DNA of 64,000 bases from Streptomyces sp. XY006 (GCF_002237655.1 NZ_NOKT01000020.1:99860-163859), one strand, 5' to 3'. Positions 1 through 7,760 are shown, counted from the first letter of the stretch. Numbers and translations are program-made. The notes: generated by a model not told the origin, from the letters alone.

Positions 1-883
1 CGTCCAGCGCCCGGGCGGCCCGCATCACGTCCGCGTACAGCGACTGGGCCCGCTCGAAGGCGACGTAGTGGCGCAGGTCCCTGGTCAGGCCGTTGACCGC
101 CGAGGGCCGCAGCTCCTCCATGGCTCCGGCCCAGGCGTCCCGCACCTCGTCCCACTGGGAGACGGGGTAGCGCATCCGGACCAGGTGGGTGGCGAGTTCG
201 TGCAACGGGTCGCCGTAGGTGGCGAGCTCCCAGTCCACGACCGCGACGGACCGGCCGTCGGTGGACACGATGAGGTTGTCGCGGTGCAGGTCGGTGTGGA
301 GCAGGGTGTACGGCCGCCGTGCCATGGCGGGGATCCGCTCGGCCAGGCGCGTCAGCGCGTCGGCGGGCACTCCGAGCGCCTCGAACAGCCCTCCGAACTC
401 GGGCCAGTTGGGCTGCCGGATCTGCCGGTCGGCCAGGTGGGCCAGGGTGCGCAGGAACCCCCGGCTGCCCGTGTCGCCGCCGGGTCGTACGCCCGGCAGG
501 AGCGGCAGGGACTCCCTGCGGACCTGCGACATACGGGCGACCGTCCGCATGAGCGACGCGACGAGGGGGCGGGCGACGGGTGCGCCGTCGCTGTGGAGGC
601 TCGACAACGGGACGCCCTCCACATAGCTGTGGACCGCCGAACCGTTCTGCCTGGCGAGACACTCGGGGGCCCGGGGCAGCACGCCGCCGATGGCGCGCAG
701 CACATCGGGCTCCCTCCAGGTCCGGATCACCACGGGCAGCACGTTCAGGGCCCGTTCGCGCACTATCGCCGGGGTGCCGGCCTCACGCCTCACGAACTGG
801 GCCATGGGCTCGGTCAGGGGCAGGACGAAGTTCCGGTTGTGATGGCCGTCGTACATCACGCCGTCTGTCTTCGCCCGCCGCAC
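1..883 (-). CDS. APH-family small-molecule kinase (3' end outside window)
   Basis: Reading leftward on the minus strand, a frame open to the window edge contains the aminoglycoside/choline-kinase-like catalytic loop HTDLHRDN (about 275-298), followed by a VVDWE-like metal-binding stretch near 240. This is the PF01636 phosphotransferase fold, which transfers phosphate from ATP to a small hydroxylated substrate; the substrate cannot be read from sequence. The frame stays open well upstream, so the start is uncertain. GTG at 883 follows GGGGAG; an ATG at 856 is the alternative, opening MYDGHHNRNF. The C-terminus lies beyond base 1. It sits downstream of a GntR regulator on the same strand, 165 bp away. 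It could be a resistance-type kinase or a metabolic one. Confidence 0.7.
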   Translation of the reverse strand, partial: MRRAKTDGVMYDGHHNRNFVLPLTEPMAQFVRREAGTPAIVRERALNVLPVVIRTWREPDVLRAIGGVLPRAPECLARQNGSAVHSYVEGVPLSSLHSDGAPVARPLVASLMRTVARMSQVRRESLPLLPGVRPGGDTGSRGFLRTLAHLADRQIRQPNWPEFGGLFEALGVPADALTRLAERIPAMARRPYTLLHTDLHRDNLIVSTDGRSVAVVDWELATYGDPLHELATHLVRMRYPVSQWDEVRDAWAGAMEELRPSAVNGLTRDLRHYVAFERAQSLYADVMRAARALD

Positions 884-1048
884 GAACTCCCCGTAAGGAT
901 CGTGCGCGGGGGCCCTCCCGGGAAAAGGAGGGGAAACCGGCTGCGGAGGCACCGGCGCTCCTGGATCAAAGTGCGAAGCTCTGGAAAGTGTTGCAGAGCC
1001 TAGCGCCGCCCCGATGCCCGCACGACTCGAGTCTTGCGATCGGTGGTC

Positions 1049-1948
1049 TCAATGAGGTAACCGCGAAGGCTGACGGACCTCGTCGTCCCGCGCCAGCTGT
1101 GTCCACAGGGAGTCGAACCACTCCTGCTGGCTGCGGACGAAGGACGACCCGGGAGAGGCCTCGTCCCCGTCCTTGACGTGGTATGTCAGGGTCGCTTCTA
1201 TGCCGAGCACGTCGAGTGCCTCGATCTCCTCGTCGGTGTCGTCGAGCAGGATGCTGCGTTCGATCAGCGTGTACGGGCCGAACAGCGCCTCTTCACCGCG
1301 GGCCAGGTAGAGCTTGAAGGTGGGTGTCAGAGGAACTCGGCGCACCCGCACTTCGACGAACGGCACACAGGCCCCCTCGCGGAGGTCGTGCAGGGTGCGC
1401 TTCAGGCTCCCCACGTGCTCGCGGGTGATCCGGTGCAGCCGCGACTGGGCCCGGCCGTCCGCGGGGTTCGCCTTGCTTCGCGGGTACGGCAGTTCCAATT
1501 CCTCATCGGGCACCATCATGCGCAGGGTGATGCGCTCCGGACTCAGATCTCCCGCACGAATGCGTTCCGCCTGCAGCCTGATGTGCGCATCGAGAGTCTC
1601 GGACGTGAGGGTGTACACGTCGAGCACGACCTCGGGCCGCTCGAATGCCCGCCCGATGAAGGACGCCAACGTGTGAGTTCGGCCCCGCGTGTCCGCCATG
1701 GTCAGTTCCACACGCCCCAGAACCGTGGAGGCGCTCCCCTGCCGGGACTCGATCAGCCCTTCGTCGCTCAGCACCTTCAGCGCTCGCTGCACGGTGTCCC
1801 GTGCCACGCCGAACCGGGATGCGAGCTCTCGCTGCGGTGGCAGGTGGGCGCCCGGCGGATAGGTGCCGTCGGCCATGGCTGACCGCAGAGCCTTCAGGAC
1901 CCGCTCCTGCGCCCTGCCCGGCACACCTGCGTGACTGTCCTCACTCAC
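1049..1948 (-). CDS. GntR-type regulator, paralog 1
   Basis: 299 aa from a GTG start (VSEDSHAGVPG). Residues about 10-75 form a GntR winged helix (QRELASRFGVARDTVQRAL). The remaining ~220 residues match neither the usual FCD nor the UTRA pattern, but are shared with the two regulators at 3066-3947 and 4345-5247: an LxVYTLTSETLxA-like segment, then LTPTFKLYLARGEEALFG, then FVRSQQEWFDSLWT at the C-terminus. The family presumably binds DNA as a dimer and senses an unknown ligand through this C-terminal domain. It is divergent from a 64-aa membrane protein, and the 170-bp gap contains the palindrome GTCCAATTGGAC, so autoregulation and control of that neighbour are likely (inference). The C-terminal domain function is unknown. 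Confidence 0.85.
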   Translation of the reverse strand: MSEDSHAGVPGRAQERVLKALRSAMADGTYPPGAHLPPQRELASRFGVARDTVQRALKVLSDEGLIESRQGSASTVLGRVELTMADTRGRTHTLASFIGRAFERPEVVLDVYTLTSETLDAHIRLQAERIRAGDLSPERITLRMMVPDEELELPYPRSKANPADGRAQSRLHRITREHVGSLKRTLHDLREGACVPFVEVRVRRVPLTPTFKLYLARGEEALFGPYTLIERSILLDDTDEEIEALDVLGIEATLTYHVKDGDEASPGSSFVRSQQEWFDSLWTQLARDDEVRQPSRLPH

Positions 1949-2001
1949 ATGCCGAACGTACCGCTTCGCACTGTCGAGCAAACCACTTTCCACCCGATTT
2001 T

Positions 2002-2090
2002 CAGTCCAATTGGACGGCTCGTTAAGGGATCTATCGGTCCGGGAACAACAAATGTGAGTCAACCAGTCCAATAGCAGTCCAGTTGGCTGC
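2002..2090. promoter_or_regulatory. putative operator of GntR paralog 1
   Basis: The divergent intergenic region holds a perfect 12-bp palindrome GTCCAATTGGAC at 2004-2015. Two further copies of its left part, CAGTCCA, lie at 2064-2070 and 2075-2081, exactly 11 bp apart, and the second runs into AGTTGG. Position between regulator and divergent gene, symmetry and repetition suggest regulator binding sites. Binding is inferred. Confidence 0.55.
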
Positions 2091-2118
2091 GCATGGCTGG
2101 TCCACACGGGGAGGGCAG

Positions 2119-2313
2119 ATGATCGGTATGCGAGTGGGAGGGGTGGTCGTCCAGTTCGCCATCTCACAGGCGGTGGAGGTGTTCTACGGCCCGATGGGCG
2201 TGGCACTCCTGGTCACGGGAGCGACGCTGATCCTGCTGCGCCTGTACGTACGGCGGGTGCACCTGTACTGGTGGGTGCTCCTCTTCTTCACCGTGCTGAT
2301 GATGCAGGGCTGA
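2119..2313 (+). CDS. 64-aa two-helix membrane protein (YGPxG family)
   Basis: Starts at ATG 2119 behind GGGGAGGG; ATG 2128 is possible. The short protein has two hydrophobic stretches (about residues 6-40 and 47-62) separated by LYVRRVHLYWW, so it probably spans the membrane twice. It shares the pattern QxVExxYGPxGxxxLL with the 62-aa protein at 4118-4306, so the two form a small family. Each is divergent from a GntR paralog, and I infer that the regulator controls it. Function unknown: it could be a transporter subunit, a stress peptide or a regulator of a membrane enzyme. It converges on the HAD hydrolase with only 15 bp between stops. Confidence 0.7.
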   Translation: MIGMRVGGVVVQFAISQAVEVFYGPMGVALLVTGATLILLRLYVRRVHLYWWVLLFFTVLMMQG

Positions 2314-2328
2314 CACCTCGGCAGCGGT

Positions 2329-3066
2329 TCAGGGCGTGCCCTTCAACGCGTGCAGTACGTCCTCCAGGGAACCGACGATGTGGGCCGGGTCGACTCCCGC
2401 GGCGACCAGCAGGTCCCGCTTCTGCTGGTTGCGGGCGTAGCCGAGGAACGGGACGCCCAGGGCCCGGGCCGCCTGGTAGTCCGTCCCGGCGTCGCCCAGC
2501 ATCAGGGCCTGCGACGGCTGCGCGTCCAGGGACTCCAGGGCCAGGGAGAGGCAGTGGGGGTCGGGTTTCATCCGGGCGAGATTCTCGGTGCGCCCGAAGA
2601 TGTGGGGGAAGCAGCCCGTGAGCTGCCGGCTCTCCACATAAGCAGCCGCGGCGCGGGCGGAGTTGTTCGTGGTGATGGCGAAACGGGCACCCAGCGCCGA
2701 CCACGTCCTGATGAGCGGGTCCGCGTACGGCGTGGGAAACGCCCGGGGGACCGCCGTGAGCTCCTGCTCGGTCAGCCACCCCTCCAGCCGGGCGATCGGA
2801 GCGCTGTCGGCATGGCGCTGGGCGACCAGGAGCAGCACGGCCTGCGGGTCGGGATCGAAACGTTCCTTCTCATTGAGGAGCTCGTCCAGCCCGAGCCGCT
2901 GCAGCTCCTTCACGAGGTCCCGCGCCACCCCGTTGGCCGGATGGCCCGCGAACAGCCGGCAGATCGGTCCGTCCAGGTCCCACAGGACGTAACGGACCGG
3001 AGCGAGCAGTTTCCGCAGTTCTTCGGTTGGCGTCACCGCACCAGTCTGCGTCGTATCAGAAGTCAC
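2329..3066 (-). CDS. HAD-superfamily hydrolase
   Basis: 245 aa. Motif I is VLWDLDGPI near residue 28 (nucleophile Asp), motif II is the ITTNNS stretch, the motif III lysine lies in RMKPDPHCL, and motif IV is MLGDAGTDYQAA, so all catalytic elements of a haloacid-dehalogenase-type phosphatase are present. The likely reaction is hydrolysis of a small phosphorylated metabolite in the cytoplasm; the substrate is unknown. The GTG start overlaps the stop of the upstream GntR gene (TAGTG), and no strong ribosome site is visible, so translation is probably coupled to that regulator. It resembles phosphoglycolate phosphatases and beta-phosphoglucomutases, but I cannot assign either. Confidence 0.85.
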   Translation of the reverse strand: MTSDTTQTGAVTPTEELRKLLAPVRYVLWDLDGPICRLFAGHPANGVARDLVKELQRLGLDELLNEKERFDPDPQAVLLLVAQRHADSAPIARLEGWLTEQELTAVPRAFPTPYADPLIRTWSALGARFAITTNNSARAAAAYVESRQLTGCFPHIFGRTENLARMKPDPHCLSLALESLDAQPSQALMLGDAGTDYQAARALGVPFLGYARNQQKRDLLVAAGVDPAHIVGSLEDVLHALKGTP

Positions 3067-3947
3067 TAGGAGAGTGTCAGGTCCGTCGTGATGGTTTCCC
3101 AGAGGGCGTCGAACCACTTCTGGGATTCCTCCACGAACGCCGCGTCCCGGCGACCCGCCCGCTTCAGGAAGGAGAAGAGCAGGGACTGCGAGCCGAGGAC
3201 GTCGTACATGTCGAGCGCACGGCCGCCCCACTCCTCCTCGCGTCGGGTCAGCATGTAGTAGCCGATCAGCGCTTCTTGCTCGTTGAGGAGGTACAGCTTG
3301 ACCGGCGGAGTGAAGGGCAGTGCCCGGAACCGCACCCGTACGTCCATGCCGTGCGTGGCGCGGAGCGTCAGCAGGTTGTGCTCCAGGACCCTCAGCTGGG
3401 CGTTGCGCATCTCCAGCCAGCGTTGGTGCACCGCGTCGTCCGCGCCCTGTTCCTCCACGAGACGCGGGAAGGCCAGGTTGATGTCCCGGGACGGGAGCAG
3501 GACCCGCAGGTCGATCGAGGCGGGGCGGCTGCGGCCCTCGTGGATCCGCCGCAACGGCTCCCCCAACGCCACCATCAGCGTCTCCGACGTGTGGCAGACC
3601 ACGTCCACCTGGACCGCCGTCGCCGAGAACGCCTCCATCAGGCGGGGGGCCAGGCCGACCATCGTCGGCTGGGGCTCGTCGCGGGCCGGGGCGGGGACGG
3701 CGATGCGTGGGGGGCTGCCCTTGGAGACGTTGGTGAGGAGGCCGTCCTCCTGGAGTACGCGCAGGGCCTGGCGGACGGTGCCGCGCTCCACGCCGAACCG
3801 CTCCGCGAGTTCGGCCTGGGTGGGCAGCCGGTCGCCCGGCCTGAGCTCGCCGGCGCGGATGCGTTCCCGCAGGTCGTCGGCGATCTCCTGGGGCGAGAGC
3901 CTTCTGCTGCCGTTCACTGCCACGTTCTCCGTCACGTCCTCCGCCAC
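3066..3947 (-). CDS. GntR-type regulator, paralog 2
   Basis: 293 aa with the GTG start at 3947; several in-frame GTGs over the next 30 bases make the exact start uncertain. The winged helix is at about 18-85 (TQAELAERFGVERGTVRQAL). It has the same C-terminal domain as its two neighbours: VDVVCHTSETL, LRVLLPSRDINLAFPR, FTPPVKLYLLNEQEALIG and SQKWFDALWETI. It is closer to paralog 3 than to paralog 1. The stop shares one base with the start of the HAD hydrolase gene, so the two form a coupled operon. It is divergent from the 62-aa membrane protein with 170 bp between. Its own promoter probably includes TAGCGT (minus strand, 3979-3990 region) overlapping an AGTTG half-site, consistent with autorepression (inference). 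Confidence 0.85.
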   Translation of the reverse strand: MAEDVTENVAVNGSRRLSPQEIADDLRERIRAGELRPGDRLPTQAELAERFGVERGTVRQALRVLQEDGLLTNVSKGSPPRIAVPAPARDEPQPTMVGLAPRLMEAFSATAVQVDVVCHTSETLMVALGEPLRRIHEGRSRPASIDLRVLLPSRDINLAFPRLVEEQGADDAVHQRWLEMRNAQLRVLEHNLLTLRATHGMDVRVRFRALPFTPPVKLYLLNEQEALIGYYMLTRREEEWGGRALDMYDVLGSQSLLFSFLKRAGRRDAAFVEESQKWFDALWETITTDLTLS

Positions 3948-3978
3948 GTCCTTGCCACGCTCTCCGGGGTCACGACCA

Positions 3979-4087
3979 AACGCTACAACTCTGATCCATC
4001 TAGCGGGAGTTGTTTGAAAGTTGTTTATGACTAGCGGCCAAGTGGGGACAACTTAATCAGAGTTGGTTGCCAACTTCTTGGAGTTGG
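3979..4087. promoter_or_regulatory. putative operators of GntR paralog 2
   Basis: Clustered symmetric AGTTGG/CCAACT elements: ACAACT...AGTTGT at 3985-4013, ACAACT-N7-AGTTGG at 4048-4066, AGTTGG-N3-CCAACT at 4061-4075, and CCAACT-N6-AGTTGG at 4070-4087. The AGTTGG-N3-CCAACT core recurs upstream of paralog 3. The string AACGCTACAACT at 3979-3990 is also repeated there (5253-5264) and probably carries the regulator -10 on the minus strand. Confidence 0.65.
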
Positions 4088-4117
4088 CGGAAGTTTTGCT
4101 TCCGAAGGGGGAATCCG

Positions 4118-4306
4118 ATGCCTGCCCTCGCTCTCCTCTCCGCCGCCTTCGTCGTCGCCTTCGAGCAGCTCGTGCAGTGGAAGTACGGCCCGGCCGGCAT
4201 CGTCGGCCTGCTCCTTCTCACCGTGGGCCTCAAGGCCAAGAGCCCGGCCGTCAGCTCCGTGGGGGCCGTCGTCCTCGCGCTGCTGATGACGGGACCCGCC
4301 CGATGA
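4118..4306 (+). CDS. 62-aa two-helix membrane protein (YGPxG family)
   Basis: ATG 4118 follows GAAGGGGG. It has two hydrophobic segments (about residues 1-15 and 26-58, the latter broken by KAKSPAV) and the motif YGPAGIVGLLLL, which aligns with YGPMGVALLV of the protein at 2119-2313. Probably a small inner-membrane protein. It is divergent from GntR paralog 2, and the palindromic sites lie immediately upstream of it, so it is the most likely regulated target. It is convergent with paralog 3 at a distance of 38 bp. I know of no function for this family. Confidence 0.7.
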   Translation: MPALALLSAAFVVAFEQLVQWKYGPAGIVGLLLLTVGLKAKSPAVSSVGAVVLALLMTGPAR

Positions 4307-4344
4307 GTCACCGCGCCTGCCCGGATCAACCACCGTGGGAGACC

Positions 4345-5247
4345 TCAGCTCGTGAGCACCAGCTCCGAACTGATCGTCTCCCACAGTGCGTTGAACCACA
4401 GGTGCGACTGCTCGACGAACGTCGTGTCGCGCAGGCCGGGCCCCTGCCGGAAGGAGAACAGCATCGACCGGGTGCCCTGGGCGTCGTACATCTCCAGGTG
4501 CTCGTGGTCGAACTCCGCCTCCCGGCGGGTCAGCGTGTAGTACGCGAACAGCGCCTCCGCGCCGTTGAGCAGGTACAGCTTCACCGGCGGGGTGAAGGGC
4601 AGCGCCCGGAACGTGACGTGCACGTCGATGCCGTGGGTGGCGCGCAGGGCCAGCAGATTGTGCCGGAGCACCTGCCCCTGGGCGTTGCGCATCGCCAGCC
4701 ACCGCTCGTGCACCCAGTCGTCGCCGTGCCCCTCGACCGGCACCGGGAAGGCGAGGTCGATGTCCCGGCTGGGCAGCAGGACCCGGACGTCGACCTTGGC
4801 CGGTTTCAGCCGTCCCGCGTGGATCTGGCGCAGTGGCTCACCGATGGCGAGCGTGAGCGAGACGGACGTCAGGCACACCGCGTCGATCTCGACGTGCTCC
4901 GCCGCGAAGGCCGCCGCGATCCGGGGCGCGAGCGCCACCGTCGTGGGCAGCGGCGGCGCTTCCGGGCCGGTCAGCGGCCCGGCCGGATCCGCGGCGACGG
5001 TCGCCGGGCTGCCCTTGGAGACGTTGGCCAGCAACCGCTCGCCCTGCAGGATGCGCAGCGCCCGGCGCACCGCTCCGCGCTCGACTCCGAACTCGTGGGC
5101 CAGCTGGGCCTGGGTGGGCATGCGTTGCCCCGGCTGCAGCGCCCCCGACCTGATCCGGGCGCGCAGCTCGTCGGCCACCTCGCGATGTGTTCTCTGTGAC
5201 CGCTGCGACCTCTTCCGCCCATTGACGGAGGCGTGTTCGGGGTCCAC
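4345..5247 (-). CDS. GntR-type regulator, paralog 3
   Basis: 300 aa; the start codon is GTG (MDPEHASVNGRK). The winged helix spans about 22-90 (TQAQLAHEFGVERGAVRRAL). The C-terminal domain shares long segments with paralog 2: VRVLLPSRDIDLAFP, RATHGIDVHVTFRALPFTPP followed by VKLYLLNGAEALF, and FVEQSHLWFNALWETIS. Unlike the other two, it has no small membrane gene divergent from it; the adjacent upstream region instead leads to the terminator of an acetyltransferase gene. It may regulate the shared cassette, or have lost its partner. The upstream palindrome AAGTTGGTCACCAACTT is the clearest operator candidate in the group. Confidence 0.85.
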   Translation of the reverse strand: MDPEHASVNGRKRSQRSQRTHREVADELRARIRSGALQPGQRMPTQAQLAHEFGVERGAVRRALRILQGERLLANVSKGSPATVAADPAGPLTGPEAPPLPTTVALAPRIAAAFAAEHVEIDAVCLTSVSLTLAIGEPLRQIHAGRLKPAKVDVRVLLPSRDIDLAFPVPVEGHGDDWVHERWLAMRNAQGQVLRHNLLALRATHGIDVHVTFRALPFTPPVKLYLLNGAEALFAYYTLTRREAEFDHEHLEMYDAQGTRSMLFSFRQGPGLRDTTFVEQSHLWFNALWETISSELVLTS

Positions 5248-5333
5248 ATCCCAACGCTACAACTTCCCGCCATCCTTGGGCAGTTCGGCGGAAGGTGGTT
5301 ATGAGCCGCTTCCAAGTGGAGATAAGTACAGAG

Positions 5334-5350
5334 AAGTTGGTCACCAACTT
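5334..5350. promoter_or_regulatory. 17-bp perfect palindrome, putative GntR operator
   Basis: AAGTTGGTCACCAACTT: 7-bp perfect arms around TCA, 87 bp upstream of the start of GntR paralog 3. The AGTTGG-N3-CCAACT core is identical to that at 4061-4075, upstream of paralog 2. Binding by these regulators is inferred from position and recurrence. Confidence 0.65.
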
Positions 5351-5393
5351 GCGTGACATGGTCAGACCTTCAGGGCGTTGGCCAGTCCGTTCG

Positions 5394-5426
5394 GGGGCTC
5401 CCTTCCGGAGGGGAGCCGGGAGCCCC
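5394..5426 (-). terminator. likely terminator of the acetyltransferase gene
   Basis: GGGGCTCCC (5394-5402) pairs with GGGAGCCCC (5418-5426); the inner GGGAGCC offers an alternative, shorter pairing. It lies 73 bp past the stop of the gene ending at 5499. Streptomyces terminators often lack a U-tract, as here. Confidence 0.5.
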
Positions 5427-5498
5427 ACCGGCACGACCACCACAACCGAACAGCTCGCTACGGATGCGGGTCCCCGTCCACCGGCAGAAGGGAGCGGC

Positions 5499-6761
5499 TC
5501 AGAACAGGTCCGGGCACCACGGCCGCCTGGGCGTACGCAGCAGGGCGTCGGCCTTCCGGGCGGCGCCCGCTCGTTCTTCCCGCACCCGCCCCAGCGCCGC
5601 CAGCCGCACCGCCGACTCGTCCCCGAGCCACAGCGCCCCCAGCTCGCCCACGCCGAGCGTCAGGTCCGCGCTCGCGGTGGTGGGCGCGCACACCGCCCCA
5701 CCGGGCGCGGCCTCCAGCCGGTAGCGCCCGCCGGTCAGCCCGTCCACGCCGGCGACCTCCAGCACCAGCGTCCCCTCCCCCTCGTACGTCCGCGCCTCAA
5801 GCGCCCGTTCGACGTCGAGGATGCGCACCCACAGCCAGTCCGCCAGGGACGTGATCGCGGCCGCCCGCGGATCGGGCAGCAGGTGCGGGAGCAGGTCGTC
5901 GGGGGCCCGCCAGCCGCTCTTGACCTTCACGACCCAGTCGACCGAGCACAGGTACTGCCACAGGGCGCGCTCCGCGGCCGGCGTCACGCCGGTCAGCCAG
6001 CGCACCGTCGCCGTGTTCAACGGCTGCTTGGCATCGCCCCAGTTGTCGTCCACGTCGTACGCCGCCATGCCCTCGACCTCGCCGGAGGCCGAGCGGTACA
6101 CGACGTAAAAGGGGTCCTTCCAGGACGGGTCGACCCGTACGGCGCCGGTGTTCCACTTCCACCACAGCTCGTCGCGGTCGATGGCGCCGGGCTGGCGGCG
6201 GCACAGCCGCGCGTGCAGTTCGGGGCCGAGCTTGCGGACCTCCTCACCGTCCACCAGGTCGATCCGGCCGCCGTCGGCCGGGCCCGCCCAGCGGGCGTCG
6301 AGACCGACGCGCGGCACGTCGACCGTCCACTCGGCCATCCACGTGGCCGGACCGAAGCCGTAGCGGCCGTAGATCGGGTACTCGGCGGCGACCAGCGTGG
6401 CGACGACGTCCCCGCGTTCCCTGGCGGCGGCCAGGTCCCGCGCCATCATCCGGCTGAGCAGCCCCCGGCGGCGGTGGGTGGCGTGGACGGTGACCCCCGA
6501 GACGGCGTCGGCCCTGACGCCCGCCCCGCCGACGGCCGTGAGCTCCTGGTCGAAGGAGCGGAAGGTCGCCACACACCGGCCGCCGTCGAAGGCGCCGAGG
6601 TAGCGGCCGGGGACGAACCGCTCGCGGCGGCCCTCGATCTCCTCCTCGGACAGCGCGGGCACCCGCAGGAAGCCGGTGTTCACGGCGCGCAGCCAGTCGG
6701 TGAACTCTGCTTCGGTGATGGGGCGTACGTCGATGCCGTCGGCACGTGAGGCGGAGGTCAT
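5499..6761 (-). CDS. Eis-like GNAT N-acetyltransferase
   Basis: 420 aa, the length of the Eis family. The N-terminal GNAT domain contains the acetyl-CoA loop (VHATHRRRGLLSRMM) and the conserved YPIYGRYGFGPAT segment around residues 130-142, which holds the tyrosine acting as general acid. A second GNAT-like domain and a C-terminal sterol-carrier-like (SCP2) domain follow, and the chain ends in DLF, whose terminal carboxylate is part of the Eis active site. The family acetylates amines, including aminoglycosides and polyamines or protein lysines, as cytoplasmic hexamers. The native substrate is unknown here. The gene stands alone with its own terminator. Confidence 0.9.
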   Translation of the reverse strand: MTSASRADGIDVRPITEAEFTDWLRAVNTGFLRVPALSEEEIEGRRERFVPGRYLGAFDGGRCVATFRSFDQELTAVGGAGVRADAVSGVTVHATHRRRGLLSRMMARDLAAARERGDVVATLVAAEYPIYGRYGFGPATWMAEWTVDVPRVGLDARWAGPADGGRIDLVDGEEVRKLGPELHARLCRRQPGAIDRDELWWKWNTGAVRVDPSWKDPFYVVYRSASGEVEGMAAYDVDDNWGDAKQPLNTATVRWLTGVTPAAERALWQYLCSVDWVVKVKSGWRAPDDLLPHLLPDPRAAAITSLADWLWVRILDVERALEARTYEGEGTLVLEVAGVDGLTGGRYRLEAAPGGAVCAPTTASADLTLGVGELGALWLGDESAVRLAALGRVREERAGAARKADALLRTPRRPWCPDLF

Positions 6762-6798
6762 GGCCTCACGCTAGGCGGAGGGCCGGCCGGTGTCGCGC

Positions 6799-6895
6799 CA
6801 ATATCCGACCGGCCCCCGGCGCCGAGCCTCGGGGCGCCGATGTCCGACCGGCTCCCGGCGCCGAACCTCGGGGGCGCCGATGTCCGGCCGGCCCC
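6799..6895. repeat. short imperfect tandem repeat, about 40-bp unit
   Basis: Three diverged copies of a CCGAYSTCCGACCGGC-CCCGGCGCCGAACCTCGGGG-like unit lie between the Eis-like gene and rsiG. Nothing coding is evident. The inverted GGCGCC/CGGGG content may also act as a terminator for rsiG, which ends at 6922. Confidence 0.5.
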
Positions 6896-6921
6896 TCCCC
6901 GGCCCCCTGGAGGGAGGCGGC

Positions 6922-7548
6922 TCAGTGCAGCAGGTCGTCGACCTGCGCCTCGCCCTCCCGGTAGCGGCGCGCGATCTCCGCGCTGCACTCGTCGGCCGTG
7001 CGCTGCAGCCGCTGCCGGCGCCGGGAGACCTGCTGCTCGTGCCGCACGAGCCGCGCGATCCCCGTGTTCAGCTCCAGGTCCGTACGCGCGTCCAGGTCGG
7101 ACAGCTCGACCTCGTCGAGCATCTCCGCGGCCAGCCGCCGGTACTCCTCGCCCTGCGGGGTGCCCAGGGTGACGTGCCGGGCGGAGGAGCGGTGCCGGGC
7201 CGGGGCGTCCTGCAGGATCTCCGCCAGCCGCTCCACGACGGACGCCTCCGCGGGAGCGGGGGCCACCTCCACCGGCGTGCGCCGCGCCAGCTCCGCGCGC
7301 AGGATGTCGATACGCCCCTGCAGCAGCCGCCGCAGATAGCTGAGGTCGGCCTCGTCGCGCTGGGCCTCGCGGCGCAGCGCGCGCAGCTCGGGCAGGCTCA
7401 GCGCGGTCGGACCGGGCCCGGGAGCGTCCCCGGGCAGCCGGGGGCTGTCCGTGCGCTGGGTGGGCGGCCGGTGGTACTCCGACGTCCCGATCCCCGTGTA
7501 TGCCGACCGGACAGCCCCCGGGTGCTGCCCGGTGCTTGGTGTGCTCAT
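6922..7548 (-). CDS. rsiG: anti-sigma factor RsiG (c-di-GMP-dependent, for sigma WhiG)
   Basis: 208 aa, starting at ATG behind GAGG. After a disordered N-terminus come two long helices, each carrying the RsiG signature E-X3-S-X2-R-X3-Q-X3-D: E66/S70/R73/Q77/D81 and E171/S175/R178/Q182/D186, both exact. In Streptomyces RsiG the pair of motifs binds a dimer of cyclic di-GMP, and the loaded protein sequesters the sporulation sigma factor WhiG, delaying conversion of aerial hyphae to spores. The identification rests on the two motifs, the coiled-coil character and the length. The sigma factor gene itself is not in this window. Confidence 0.93.
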   Translation of the reverse strand: MSTPSTGQHPGAVRSAYTGIGTSEYHRPPTQRTDSPRLPGDAPGPGPTALSLPELRALRREAQRDEADLSYLRRLLQGRIDILRAELARRTPVEVAPAPAEASVVERLAEILQDAPARHRSSARHVTLGTPQGEEYRRLAAEMLDEVELSDLDARTDLELNTGIARLVRHEQQVSRRRQRLQRTADECSAEIARRYREGEAQVDDLLH

Positions 7549-7760
7549 GTGCCTCAACCGTCCCCTCGACCGGTGTGTGAATGCATCGTGCCACCCCAAG
7601 TGGCCGCTATGGGAACGAGTGCCCCCGATAGGCCCCAGATGGGCGGTTAAGCAGCAAAATACGGTCCAGCACTGGCAGTTGGCGCCCGGCGCAAACCACC
7701 CTTTCGGGCCATGCGCGCACCGCACGCGGCACTGACTTCACCTCCCGGCATGATGGACAC

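Noticed and set aside
68..1003. 311-codon plus-strand frame at the left edge
   Set aside because: The opposite strand encodes the APH catalytic loop HTDLHRDN and VVDWE in frame, so the plus-strand frame is a shadow.
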